Source: CAZSBB01 sp964605235
Lineage (GTDB): Bacteria > Planctomycetota > Phycisphaerae > Phycisphaerales > Phycisphaeraceae
Assembly (NCBI GenBank): GCA_964605235.1
Contig: CAZSBB010000043.1
Location: 1-54,751 of the forward strand
DNA length: 54,751 nucleotides
Direction of reading: 5' to 3'
This document shows, in pieces, positions 40,719-48,966 of the stretch. Under the pieces are notes generated by a model. That model made no database searches. It saw only the letters and a list, made by a program, of their open reading frames with translations, and was not told the origin of the DNA. The stretch's first letter is position 1. Each line of letters begins with the position of its first letter. Both the position numbers and the translations under genes were made by a program.

Positions 40719-42524
40719 TCAGAACGGCCAAACGCGCGGCGCCAGCGTGAGGGTCAGCGTCATGCACAGCAGATTCAGCGGGACGCCGATGCGCAGGTAA
40801 TCGCTGAAACGGTAGCCGCCCGGGCCGTACACCATCAGGTTGGTCTGGTAGCCGATGGGTGTGGCAAAGGCGCAGCTGGCCGCCACCATCACCGTGACGA
40901 TGAACGGCATGGGGTTGACGCCCAGGCTGCCGGCGGCGGAAATGGCGATGGGAAACACCATCGCGGCGGCGGCGTTGTTGGTGATCAGTTCGGTGATGAG
41001 CATGGTCACGAAGTAGACCGCCAGCAGCACCAGCCACGGGTTGCCGCTGGCCATGGCGATGATGTTGCTGGCGAAGTGCCGCGCCAGGCCGGATGTTTCG
41101 ATCGCCTGCGCCAGCCCCAGCGCGCCGCCGATGACCAGCAGCGTGCTCCAGTCGATGGCGGCGCGGGCTTCGGTGCCCGAGCAGCAGCGGGTGAGGATCA
41201 TCAGCCCGGCGGCGAGCATCGCGGCATTGAGCATGCTCAGCCAGCCGATGGTCACCGCAAACACCATCGCCGCCAGGATCAGCAGGGCGATCCAGGCGCG
41301 GTCATGGCGCGGGGGCGCCGAGCCTTCCACCGTGGAAACGAGGTAAAAATCGCCGCGGTTGCGCTGCGCGTCGACAAAGCGCGGGTGCGTTTCCAGCAGC
41401 AGCACGTCCCCGCCGCGCAGCACGATGTCGCCGATTTTCTGGTTCGCCAGATGCTGCCCGCCACGATGCACCGCGATGACCACGGCGTCGTACATGGTGC
41501 GGAAGCGTCCTTCGCGGATGGTCTTGCCCACCAGCGGGCAGTTGTGGCTGACCACCGCCTCTACCAGCCGCCGATTGGGGCGCGGGTCGGACAGTTTGAA
41601 CACCTGGCCGGCGGCGGGGGTCAGGCCCCGGATTTTCTGCAGGTCCACCACGGAGTCCAGCACGCCCACGAAGATCAGCCGATCCTGTCCGCGCAGCACC
41701 TGTTCCGGTCCGACGGCGACCAGGCGTTCGCCCTGACGCTCGATCTCGGCGAGGAACAATCCCGGCAGATGGCGCAGGCCCGCTTGTTCGATGGTCTTGC
41801 CATCCACCGCACTGCCGCGCTCCACCAGCATTTCCACCGTGTAGCTGCGCGCTTCGCCGGCGCTGGGCAGATGGCTCCGGCGATCCGGCAGCAGCCATTT
41901 GCTCACCAGCAGGATGTACAGCACCCCCGCCACTGTCACCGGCACGCCCACCCACGCGAGGCTGAACATGCCGATCTCCACGCCCGGCAGCGCCCCGTCG
42001 GCCTGGGCGCGACGGACCATGCCGAACACCACCAGATTGGTGCTCGTGCCAATCAGTGTGCATACGCCGCCGAGCACTGCCGCATAGCTGAGCGGGATGA
42101 ACAACTTCGATGCCGCCAGCCCGGTTTTGCGGCTCCAGTCGCTCACCACGGGCATGAACATCGCCACCACCGGCGTGTTGTTGAGGAACGCGCTCAAGCC
42201 CACCACCGGCAGCATCAGGCGCGTCTGGGCGTCCCACAAATGTTGCGGCCGACCCAGCAGCGGGCGCGTCACCAGGTCCATCGCTCCCGTCGCGCCCAAC
42301 CCTGCCGCCACCACCAGCAACACCGCCACGGTGATCAGCGCCTCGTTGCCGAAGCTCGCCACCGCCTGGTTGGGGGAAGGCAGCTTGCCCTCGGAAAACA
42401 AGCCTGCCGTGATCAGCAGCGTCAGCCCGCCGAGCATGATGAGGTCCGGCCCCGCCCAGTTGCGCAGCAACGCCACGAACACCAGCCCTACCGTCGCCAG
42501 AGTCAACCAGGCTTCCCAGGTCAT
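40719..42524 (-). CDS. SLC13/DASS-type anion transporter with RCK-C (TrkA-C) domains
   Basis: A 601-residue membrane protein of the CitT/ArsB superfamily. The N-terminal half holds about six hydrophobic segments with SAFLNNTPVVAMFMPV and GTSTNLVVFGM; the C-terminal half repeats this as LITELITNNAAAAMVFPIA and ATPIGYQTNLMVYGPGGY, the paired NNT/NTNL-type motifs that bind sodium and anion. Two cytoplasmic RCK-C domains (about 205-380; LRGQDRLIFVG, VIAVHRGGQ, GDVLLLE) lie between, as in a widespread bacterial subgroup. Likely substrates are sulfate or a carboxylate. ATG 42524 (MTWEAWLTLATVG) is preferred over 42587, which would add a basic leader. Confidence 0.9.
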   Translation of the reverse strand: MTWEAWLTLATVGLVFVALLRNWAGPDLIMLGGLTLLITAGLFSEGKLPSPNQAVASFGNEALITVAVLLVVAAGLGATGAMDLVTRPLLGRPQHLWDAQTRLMLPVVGLSAFLNNTPVVAMFMPVVSDWSRKTGLAASKLFIPLSYAAVLGGVCTLIGTSTNLVVFGMVRRAQADGALPGVEIGMFSLAWVGVPVTVAGVLYILLVSKWLLPDRRSHLPSAGEARSYTVEMLVERGSAVDGKTIEQAGLRHLPGLFLAEIERQGERLVAVGPEQVLRGQDRLIFVGVLDSVVDLQKIRGLTPAAGQVFKLSDPRPNRRLVEAVVSHNCPLVGKTIREGRFRTMYDAVVIAVHRGGQHLANQKIGDIVLRGGDVLLLETHPRFVDAQRNRGDFYLVSTVEGSAPPRHDRAWIALLILAAMVFAVTIGWLSMLNAAMLAAGLMILTRCCSGTEARAAIDWSTLLVIGGALGLAQAIETSGLARHFASNIIAMASGNPWLVLLAVYFVTMLITELITNNAAAAMVFPIAISAAGSLGVNPMPFIVTVMVAASCAFATPIGYQTNLMVYGPGGYRFSDYLRIGVPLNLLCMTLTLTLAPRVWPF

Positions 42525-42596
42525 GCGGACAACTCGCCAAAAAAACAGGTGGAATCCGGGGAGAGTGCGGAGGGATTTTACCAGCATGCGCGCAGG

Positions 42597-42709
42597 AACG
42601 AGCCGGAAGCGTCAGCGACGGGCACGGCGCACTGACGCCAGATGATCTGCGGCAAATCAAAGTGTCTTGGCGACCGTGCGCCCAGCCTGTCGCTGACGTT
42701 CCGGCTCGT
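42597..42709. repeat. Family A hairpin repeat, 113-bp copy
   Basis: Arms aacgagccggaagcgtcagc (left) and cgctgacgttccggctcgt (right, with one base missing in the gctt core). It lies between the SLC13 transporter start and the sulfatase stop. Confidence 0.87.
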
Positions 42710-42731
42710 GCCAATCAGCAGCGTCAACGCC

Positions 42732-44060
42732 TCACGCGACCGCACAGGTGAACGGGTCGCCCGTGCGCGAGCACCATTGCCGCAGATGCGCACGATGCGC
42801 GCCGAGCACGGCATGCAGCGCCGGGTCGGCCGCTCGGTTGACCATTTCGCCCGGATCGGTTTGCAGGTCAAAGAGCATCTCCGGCCGGGCGCCCCACGAA
42901 CAGGCGATGTACTTGTACCGCCGACTGCGCACCATGCGCGCCTGCACCGTCAGGTCTTCGGTGTCGGGCGCCAACTCACTGACGATGTAATCGCGCGCCA
43001 GCGCCGCTCCGGTTTGCCAGTGCGCCAGCAGGCTTTGGCCGGGACTGCCCAGCTCCAGCGGCGACCGCGCCCCGGCAAGGTCGCAAAACGTGGGCGCCAG
43101 GTCCAGCAGACTCACCAGATCGTCCGTGCGCACCGCGCCGGCCGGCAGGTGTCCGGGCCAGGACGCCAGCAAAGGCACGCGCACCGCTTCCTCGTTGAGT
43201 GTGAGTTTGACGGTCATGCGATGGGCGCCGCAGTTTTCGCCGTGGTCGGAGGTGAAGACCACCAGCGTGTTGTCGGCAAATTTGCTGCGCCAGAGCGCTT
43301 CGAGCACGTAGCCGATGGTGCGATCGACCTGTTCCGCCATGTGGTAGTAGGCATGCAGATAGGCGCGCCAGTCGGTATCGGTCCATTGGGTGGTCGCGGT
43401 GGTTTCCCCGCCGTAGTGCTTGCGGGTCCGGCAGCGCTGAAAGAATTCCGCTTCATCGCAAGGCGGCTCAAAGTTGGCGGGCAGCGGGGGGAACTGCTCG
43501 GTATGGGCGTAGGGCGGCTGGGGATTGACGATCCAATGGCAGATGTCGTGCGGCTGATGGAACGCTGCCGCCATGAACCACGGCTGATCGGTCGGCAGGT
43601 GTTTGTGGAATTGCTCGCGCGCCATCCAGGCGACCTGCGTGTCCACGGTGTCGCCCAGGTGGTAGCCGGGCACCAGCTCGATCGGGAACTCCTGAAAGCC
43701 GGGCGCCAGATGACCCTTGGCGCGGTTGGGCATGAAATGAGGCGCGTGCCATTTGCCCAACCAGCGGCAGTCGTAGCCGGCGTCGGTCAGCAGGTGGCCG
43801 AAGGTGCGATGGGTCTGCCAGTCGATGGGCAGGTCATTGACCGGATGATTCAGTTGCGTGGGCGTCAAACCGCTGGCGAGGGCGGCGCGGGAAGGACCGC
43901 AGACCGGGGCGGCGGCATACGCGGGGGCGCAGCGCACGCCCCGCCGCGCCAGCTCGTCGAGCCAGGGCGTATGGCAATAGCGATTGCCGGCACAACTGAG
44001 CGTGTTGAAGTTTTGCTGATCGGTGATGAGCAACAGAATATTGGGACGGTTGGTAGCCAT
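42732..44060 (-). CDS. Formylglycine-dependent sulfatase
   Basis: A 442-residue type I sulfatase. The conversion site is C54-G-P-S-R within APVCGPSRAALASG; C54 must be oxidised to formylglycine by a separate enzyme not in the window. Metal ligands are seen in LLITDQQ (D14) and TSDHGEN. The C-terminal part (LFDLQTDPGEMVN) is typical. Planctomycetes carry many sulfatases for algal or other sulfated glycans. Unusually, no signal peptide is visible at ATG 44060, and a longer reading from 44129 does not provide one either, so the enzyme may act in the cytoplasm on imported oligosaccharides. It is 69 bp downstream of the desulfurase-like gene on the same strand. Confidence 0.9.
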   Translation of the reverse strand: MATNRPNILLLITDQQNFNTLSCAGNRYCHTPWLDELARRGVRCAPAYAAAPVCGPSRAALASGLTPTQLNHPVNDLPIDWQTHRTFGHLLTDAGYDCRWLGKWHAPHFMPNRAKGHLAPGFQEFPIELVPGYHLGDTVDTQVAWMAREQFHKHLPTDQPWFMAAAFHQPHDICHWIVNPQPPYAHTEQFPPLPANFEPPCDEAEFFQRCRTRKHYGGETTATTQWTDTDWRAYLHAYYHMAEQVDRTIGYVLEALWRSKFADNTLVVFTSDHGENCGAHRMTVKLTLNEEAVRVPLLASWPGHLPAGAVRTDDLVSLLDLAPTFCDLAGARSPLELGSPGQSLLAHWQTGAALARDYIVSELAPDTEDLTVQARMVRSRRYKYIACSWGARPEMLFDLQTDPGEMVNRAADPALHAVLGAHRAHLRQWCSRTGDPFTCAVA

Positions 44061-44129
44061 CCGAATATGGTAGTGCGCGCGTCCCGGCGAGGAAAAATGC
44101 ACCGCTTTCACTGCGCTGGCGCGCTGCAA

Positions 44130-45314
44130 TCAACCGGCGATCTGGCGCAGCGCGTCGAGCAGTCGTTCGACCTGAACGCGGGTGTTGCCGGGACCAAAAC
44201 TCACGCGCACCGCGCCCTCAGGAAAGGCGCCCATGGCGCGATGGGCATCGGGAGCGCAGTGCAGCCCGGCGCGGACGGCGATGTGGAAGGATTCGTCGAG
44301 AATCGCCGCCACTTCCTCCGGCTGGTAACCCGTCAGCGTGAAGCTCAGCACACCCACCGCCAGGGTGCTGTCCGTTGGGCCCAGCACGGTGAATCGCGCG
44401 TCGGCGGCGAGCGCGTCATGCAGTTGCGCCCGCAAGGTCTGTTCATGACGCCAGCGCGATTGACATGCCGTCGGGGTCAAGTCCTGCACCGCTGCCGCCA
44501 GTCCTGCAAGACCTACGGTGTTGGGGGTGCCGGCCTCCAGGTAATGCGGAAGCTGCCGCGGCTGGAGCGGCGAAGCGGAATCGCCCCCGGTGCCGCCTTC
44601 GCGCCACGGCGCCAGTTGTGTCGCATCGCCGAGTCGCGCGCCCAGGTGCAACCCGCCGACGCCGGTGGGGCCTTGCAAACCTTTGTGGCCGGGGAACGCC
44701 AGCAGGTCGATGCCAATGGCGTGCACATCCAGCGGCACGACGCCCAGCGTCTGCGCGGCATCCACCAGCAGCAGCGCGCCGTGCTGCTGCGCCAACGCGC
44801 CCACGGCTGCGATGTCCTGCACGCTGCCCAGCACATTGGAAGCATGGGTGAGGGCGATGAGCTTTGTATCGGGACGCAGCGCATCAGCGATGGCAGCGGG
44901 TGCGACAAAGCCCTGCTCATCGCAGTTCACGCGCGTCAGCGTGATGCGGCCCGCCTGCTCCAGCGCCCGCAGCGGCCGGGCGACGGAGTTGTGCTCCAGC
45001 ACCGTGGTGACGACATGTCCGCCGGTGGGCAGCAGCACGCCTTTGATGGCGAGGTTCAGGCTGTCGGTGGCGCTGGCGGTGAAGATGAGGCGATGGGGAT
45101 CGCTGCCGCCGATGAATTGCGTCAACCGGCGGCGCAGGTCATCAATCATCGCCTCGGCGGCGACGGCAAAGCGATGCCCCGCCCGGCCGGGGTTGCCCGC
45201 GTTTTCCCGCAGGAAACGCACCATGGCGTCACCCACGGCTGACGGTTTGGGAAAGCTGGTCGCGGCGTGGTCGAAGTACAACACTTCGTCCCGCGCAGGC
45301 TCACATGCCGACAC
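44130..45314 (-). CDS. Cysteine-desulfurase-like class V aminotransferase
   Basis: About 394 residues, a PLP enzyme of the cysteine desulfurase-like group (resembling the TIGR01977 type). The opening LYFDHAATSFPKPSAV, PLP contacts LEHNSV (E107-H108), VDAAQT (D185), and the lysine Schiff-base site FPGHKGLQGPTG (K211) are present. RAGLHCAPDAH near the C-terminus holds the cysteine expected to accept sulfur. It could deliver sulfur from cysteine, but no suf or tRNA-thiolation genes are adjacent. The start is uncertain: GTG 45314 overlaps dinB by 14 bp, whereas ATG 45371 would overlap by 71 bp. Confidence 0.85.
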   Translation of the reverse strand: MSACEPARDEVLYFDHAATSFPKPSAVGDAMVRFLRENAGNPGRAGHRFAVAAEAMIDDLRRRLTQFIGGSDPHRLIFTASATDSLNLAIKGVLLPTGGHVVTTVLEHNSVARPLRALEQAGRITLTRVNCDEQGFVAPAAIADALRPDTKLIALTHASNVLGSVQDIAAVGALAQQHGALLLVDAAQTLGVVPLDVHAIGIDLLAFPGHKGLQGPTGVGGLHLGARLGDATQLAPWREGGTGGDSASPLQPRQLPHYLEAGTPNTVGLAGLAAAVQDLTPTACQSRWRHEQTLRAQLHDALAADARFTVLGPTDSTLAVGVLSFTLTGYQPEEVAAILDESFHIAVRAGLHCAPDAHRAMGAFPEGAVRVSFGPGNTRVQVERLLDALRQIAG

Positions 45315-45798
45315 GGCCGAATCCCATGGCGCGGCGCCAGTAGCTGATCTGCCCCAGATGCTGCGACTCATGCACCAGCATCAGATGCAGGATCATCGGA
45401 CCATTGGTCGGAAAACCCTTCTTCCAGCGCTCCAGCGACATCGGGCGCTCGAACACCACCGGGCCAACCTGGCGCAGGTCGGCTTCCACCTGCTCGTGAC
45501 CCTTGACGAACTTCGCCAGCAGTTGGTCCTTGGGCAGGTACAGCGCCGGATCGGACACCGGCTCTTTGCCGAAGCTGAAATGCGGATGGCTCTTGGGATC
45601 GGGAAACGGCTTATCGGCGCACATCCCCAGCAGCACCTCGTGGTACAGGCACAGATGGCTGAGCAACCACGCCGGGTGACCGGCATTTTTCAGGGGACGG
45701 GTGTAAAGCTGATCGGCGGGAATATCCGCGAGCAGCTGCTGGGCGTACTTCTGATTTTCGCGCCATTCGTGGCACAGGCAGTCGATGAGACCTTGCAT
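45301..45798 (-). CDS. DinB/YfiT-family protein, paralogue 1
   Basis: A 165-residue four-helix-bundle protein. The probable metal triad is H48 with H143 and H147 (LLSHLCLYHE and HESQHLGQISYWRR). The family includes thiol-dependent S-transferases and uncharacterised metalloenzymes, so the label does not mean a DNA polymerase. The start at 45798 has GGAG upstream. It is the third transcribed of three adjacent paralogues, 61 bp after paralogue 2, and overlaps the desulfurase-like gene. Confidence 0.85.
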   Translation of the reverse strand: MQGLIDCLCHEWRENQKYAQQLLADIPADQLYTRPLKNAGHPAWLLSHLCLYHEVLLGMCADKPFPDPKSHPHFSFGKEPVSDPALYLPKDQLLAKFVKGHEQVEADLRQVGPVVFERPMSLERWKKGFPTNGPMILHLMLVHESQHLGQISYWRRAMGFGRVGM

Positions 45799-45859
45799 GA
45801 GAGGGACTCCAAAAGGGGAAGCATGCCGCGTTGCTGCGCGGGTGGGGGAAGCAATTCGA

Positions 45860-46342
45860 TCAGGCGGGACCCAGCCCCGCAGCGCGGCGCCAACTGGAGA
45901 GCTGACCCAGATGCTGCGTTTCGTGGCCGGTGAGCAGGAAGCCGACCATGTCGCCGCGTGTGGGGAAAGCTTTGGCAGCCCGTTCATAGGTGTTGGGTTC
46001 GCTTAGCCGCGCGTCGGGAAACGCCTTGAGCGTTGCGGCGACGGCAGCATGGTTCTGCTCCAGCGCCGACAGCACTGTCGCCAGGTCAGGATAAAGCTCC
46101 GGCTTGGCTTCGGGCTTGCTGGAGTTGCCAAACAACGGCGCCCACTCGGCGGGGGCGACGCCTTGGGCATCGAGGAACGACGCGGCAAAGTTGCCCGCCA
46201 TCGCCAGATGCCCGATCACCCACAACGGATGGTTGGGAATCCCCGCCACTTGTTCGCACAGTTGGCCGGCGGGAATGTCTTTGAGCAGCCGGTGGGCGTA
46301 GCCGAGGTTGAAGGCATAAATGTTCAGCAACACGTCTTTCAT
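45860..46342 (-). CDS. DinB/YfiT-family protein, paralogue 2
   Basis: A 160-residue paralogue with the metal triad H45, H140 and H144 (WVIGHLAM and HETQHLGQLSSWRR). The C-terminal signature HLGQLS-WRRA-GL is shared with paralogue 3 and, less closely, with paralogue 1, so the three arose by tandem duplication. AGGAG lies 8 bp before the ATG at 46342. A longer frame upstream reads through a G-rich simple repeat and is rejected. Confidence 0.85.
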   Translation of the reverse strand: MKDVLLNIYAFNLGYAHRLLKDIPAGQLCEQVAGIPNHPLWVIGHLAMAGNFAASFLDAQGVAPAEWAPLFGNSSKPEAKPELYPDLATVLSALEQNHAAVAATLKAFPDARLSEPNTYERAAKAFPTRGDMVGFLLTGHETQHLGQLSSWRRAAGLGPA

Positions 46343-46351
46343 GGCGGGACT

Positions 46352-46396
46352 CCTGGGGGATCCGGGGGGCCGGGGGGCGAGGGGCATCCGGGGGTG
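46352..46396. repeat. G-rich simple repeat, site 6
   Basis: The plus strand has ctggggg, atccgggggg, ccgggggg, cgagggg and catccggggg in 45 bp, immediately upstream of dinB paralogue 2. The rest of the 200-bp gap to paralogue 3 shows nothing recognisable. Confidence 0.8.
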
Positions 46397-46542
46397 ACTG
46401 ATTCAGATAGTGTAGCGCTGCCGGGCGGGAGATTGTATCGCGGGGGCGGTGGAAAAGCGGCTGCGGTGTTTTGCCACGGATGAACCCGGCTGCAGCAGGG
46501 GCGAGCTGGGCTCAGATGATGCAGGTGGAAACAGGAGAGGGA

Positions 46543-47028
46543 TCACACCGCCGGCAGTCCCTGCGCCCGGCGCCAGGCGGAGAGCTGGCCCAGGTGAATG
46601 CCTTCGTGCGTGCAGAGCAGATAGAGCAGCAGATCGCCGAGCGTGGGCTTTTCCCGGCGGGCTTCGGCAAAGGGGCTTTGACCTTCGAACAGCGCGTCGG
46701 GCAGCCGGGCGAAACACTCGGCGACGCAGCCATGGCCTTCGTTGAGCGCCGCCAGCAGCGTCCGCCGATCGGGGTACAAGCTGCGCTGCGCCCGCGGCTG
46801 ACTGTCCCAGCCGAACAGGTCCTGCCAGGTTTCCGCCAGCAGCGGATCGTCGTCCATCATCTTGAGCGCGAAGTCACAGGTCAGCGCCAGATGCCCCAGC
46901 ACCCACGCGGGATGATTCAGCACGCCCTGCGCCTGGGTCGCCATTTGCGCGTCATCCAGATCACCCACCAGCCGATGGGCGTACGCCAGATTCATGCGGT
47001 ACTGATTGAGCACAATGCGGCGATCCAT
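46543..47028 (-). CDS. DinB/YfiT-family protein, paralogue 3
   Basis: A 161-residue protein with the metal triad H46, H141 and H145 (WVLGHLAL and HEGIHLGQLSAWRR). The ATG at 47028 gives MDRRIVLNQYRMNLAYAHRL, aligned with paralogue 2 (NIYAFNLGYAHRL). A longer frame from 47160 is rejected because its added residues include RRSRFRLVLL, translated from a family A repeat arm. It is the first of the three dinB genes in transcription order. Confidence 0.85.
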   Translation of the reverse strand: MDRRIVLNQYRMNLAYAHRLVGDLDDAQMATQAQGVLNHPAWVLGHLALTCDFALKMMDDDPLLAETWQDLFGWDSQPRAQRSLYPDRRTLLAALNEGHGCVAECFARLPDALFEGQSPFAEARREKPTLGDLLLYLLCTHEGIHLGQLSAWRRAQGLPAV

Positions 47029-47082
47029 GCGGACATGATCGCCCGGGAAGCGCCAGGCGTCCAGCGCGTGGGCCTTGAGCAA

Positions 47083-47198
47083 AACGAGCCGGAAGCGTGA
47101 GCGACGGGCAGGGCGTTTGGCGACCGCACGCCTGTGCAGCCGCATCAGAACCTTTGACAACCAGGCGCTCTGCCGGTCGCTGATGCTTCCGGCTCGTT
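47083..47198. repeat. Family A hairpin repeat, 116-bp copy
   Basis: It runs from aacgagccggaagcgtgagc to gatgcttccggctcgttg, with extended inner complementarity (ggcagggcg on the left, reversed as gcgctctgcc on the right). It lies between the cfa stop and dinB paralogue 3. Confidence 0.87.
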
Positions 47199-47221
47199 GC
47201 CGACACGCGCGGCGGCACTGC

Positions 47222-48541
47222 TCAGCGATACCAATCCGCCCGAGTCAGCGGCAACGGCGTCGAACCGTCGGCGTGCGGTTTGGCGAGCAGAATCTGGTAC
47301 AGATGCAGCTCGCCGGCGCGGAAGGCGTACGCCGAACCCGCCATGTATAGCCGCCAGATGCGATAGGTCGTTTCCCCCACCAGCCGGCGTGCGAGTTCAT
47401 GGCTGCGCTCCAGACGCTCCACCCAGCGGTCCAGTGTCAGGGCGTAATGCAGGCGCAGGTTTTCCACGTCGCAGATGTGCAGCGGCGCCGCCTCGGTGGC
47501 GGACAGCACGGTGCCCAGGGTCTGCAGTTCGCCGTCGGGAAACACATATTTCCCGCGGAAACTGGGGGATTTGAAGTCCGTGAAACCCGGCCCGACGCCG
47601 ATGCCGTGGTTCAGCAGCACGCCGCCCTCCTTGAGCGCGCCCGCCAGGTGCTGGAAATAGCGTGGGAGCTGGGCGGTGCCGACGTGTTCGACCATACCCA
47701 CGCTGACGGCCGCGTCGAAGTGGCCATGGGCATGCACGAGCTGATCCAACTCGCGGTAGTCACACAGTTCGACGACGCAGCGGGGGCTCAGGTCCGCCTG
47801 GGCGATGCGGGTGCGGGCGAGCTTCGCTTGTTCCTGGGAGAGGGTGATGCCCACGGCGCGCACGCCGTAGTGCCGGGCGGCATGCATGAGCAGTGCCCCC
47901 CAGCCGCACCCGACGTCGAGCAGTTGCTGGCCGCGGTGGAGGCGCAGTTTGCGGCAGAGGTAATCGAGCTTGTGGGTTTGCGCCTCGGTCAGCGTGTTCT
48001 GCGGGTCAGTGAAGTACGCGCAGGAGTAGACCAGGTGTTCATCGAGAAACAGTTGATAGAAGCTGTTGCCCACGTCGTAATGGTGGGCGACGGCCTGGCG
48101 GTCGCGGGTGGGCGAGTGCGCGGAGCCGGTGAGGTGGGCGACATGGTCGTGCGGGTCACGACGATGGTGGGCGTCGAGTCGGCGTAATTTGAAGTACAAC
48201 CCCAGTTGCGTCAGCGGCGACCAGTCCTGGTGGCGCAGTTGCCGCGCCAGGGGAAACGCCAGCGCGAGGTCGCCTTGCAGGTCGATGTCGTCGAACAGGT
48301 ACGCCTCCGCCAGCGCCAGGTCGGTGGACGTATCGCGCAACATGGCGGGCAGCGCCCCGGGATGGTTGAGCTTCCAGCGCAGCTTGGCTTCGGGGCGCGC
48401 TTCAGGCCAGGTGGAGCCGTCCCACAGATCGATCGCCACCTGGGCGGGAAAGTCATCGGCGAACAGTTGATCAAGAAACGAATGCGTCAAACGCACACTG
48501 GCATCAGCGTGGTGATCGGCGACTTGGCTGGTCGCGCTCAT
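47222..48541 (-). CDS. cfa: Cyclopropane-fatty-acyl-phospholipid synthase family methyltransferase
   Basis: A 439-residue enzyme that methylates the double bond of membrane phospholipid acyl chains with S-adenosylmethionine. Diagnostic features are YDVGNSFYQLFLD (155-167), YSCAYF, the SAM-binding motif LLDVGCGWG (207-215), and SVGMVEHVG. The N-terminal ~140 residues are the family's lipid-binding domain. The membrane-associated location is inferred from the family. ATG 48541 is the first Met after an unlikely leader; no strong ribosome site is seen. The gene is divergent from the GT4 gene. Confidence 0.92.
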   Translation of the reverse strand: MSATSQVADHHADASVRLTHSFLDQLFADDFPAQVAIDLWDGSTWPEARPEAKLRWKLNHPGALPAMLRDTSTDLALAEAYLFDDIDLQGDLALAFPLARQLRHQDWSPLTQLGLYFKLRRLDAHHRRDPHDHVAHLTGSAHSPTRDRQAVAHHYDVGNSFYQLFLDEHLVYSCAYFTDPQNTLTEAQTHKLDYLCRKLRLHRGQQLLDVGCGWGALLMHAARHYGVRAVGITLSQEQAKLARTRIAQADLSPRCVVELCDYRELDQLVHAHGHFDAAVSVGMVEHVGTAQLPRYFQHLAGALKEGGVLLNHGIGVGPGFTDFKSPSFRGKYVFPDGELQTLGTVLSATEAAPLHICDVENLRLHYALTLDRWVERLERSHELARRLVGETTYRIWRLYMAGSAYAFRAGELHLYQILLAKPHADGSTPLPLTRADWYR

Positions 48542-48966
48542 TGGGATAACCCCTTGGCGGATGCCGTCGGCGAATTGTCCGGAAGCAAACCAACATTTTA
48601 CCCCCAGCCCGCCCCAGACCCGCAACAATTTCGGGATTCAGGCATAAGTAACTATTTGTAATATGGTTGCGGTTGCGTTGGGGGTTGGGTTCGCCAGCGG
48701 ATGAAAACATCTGGTAAAGCGCGGGCGTTCCGGCGATAATCAAACCCGAACCATGGCTGCGCGCGGATGGGGGGTCCGGGTTGTGCCCAGCGGGGAAGCC
48801 GGACGCAGCCATTGTGCCGGTGCACGTCAGTTCCACGCGACATCGGTCATCTGTTGGCGCAGGCGTTGACCCGGGCCATCCCGGGATGGGGTCGACAGCA
48901 GGCGTGGCGGCTCGGGCAACGAGCAGGCACGCGGCGGCAGAACTTCCGGGCAAGGGAGGTGTGGTG
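48542..48966. other. Intergenic region between divergent cfa and GT4 genes
   Basis: A 425-bp gap. An AT-rich patch at 48645-48665 (taactatttgtaatatgg) stands out and may hold promoter elements for either gene, but no clear -35/-10 pair could be placed. The part from 48781 is open in the GT4 frame but lacks family similarity. No RNA gene was recognised. Confidence 0.5.

Noticed and set aside
45301..47028. DNA polymerase IV (the other DinB)
   Set aside because: The proteins are about 160 residues with a His triad, i.e. the DinB/YfiT four-helix family, not a Y-family polymerase.
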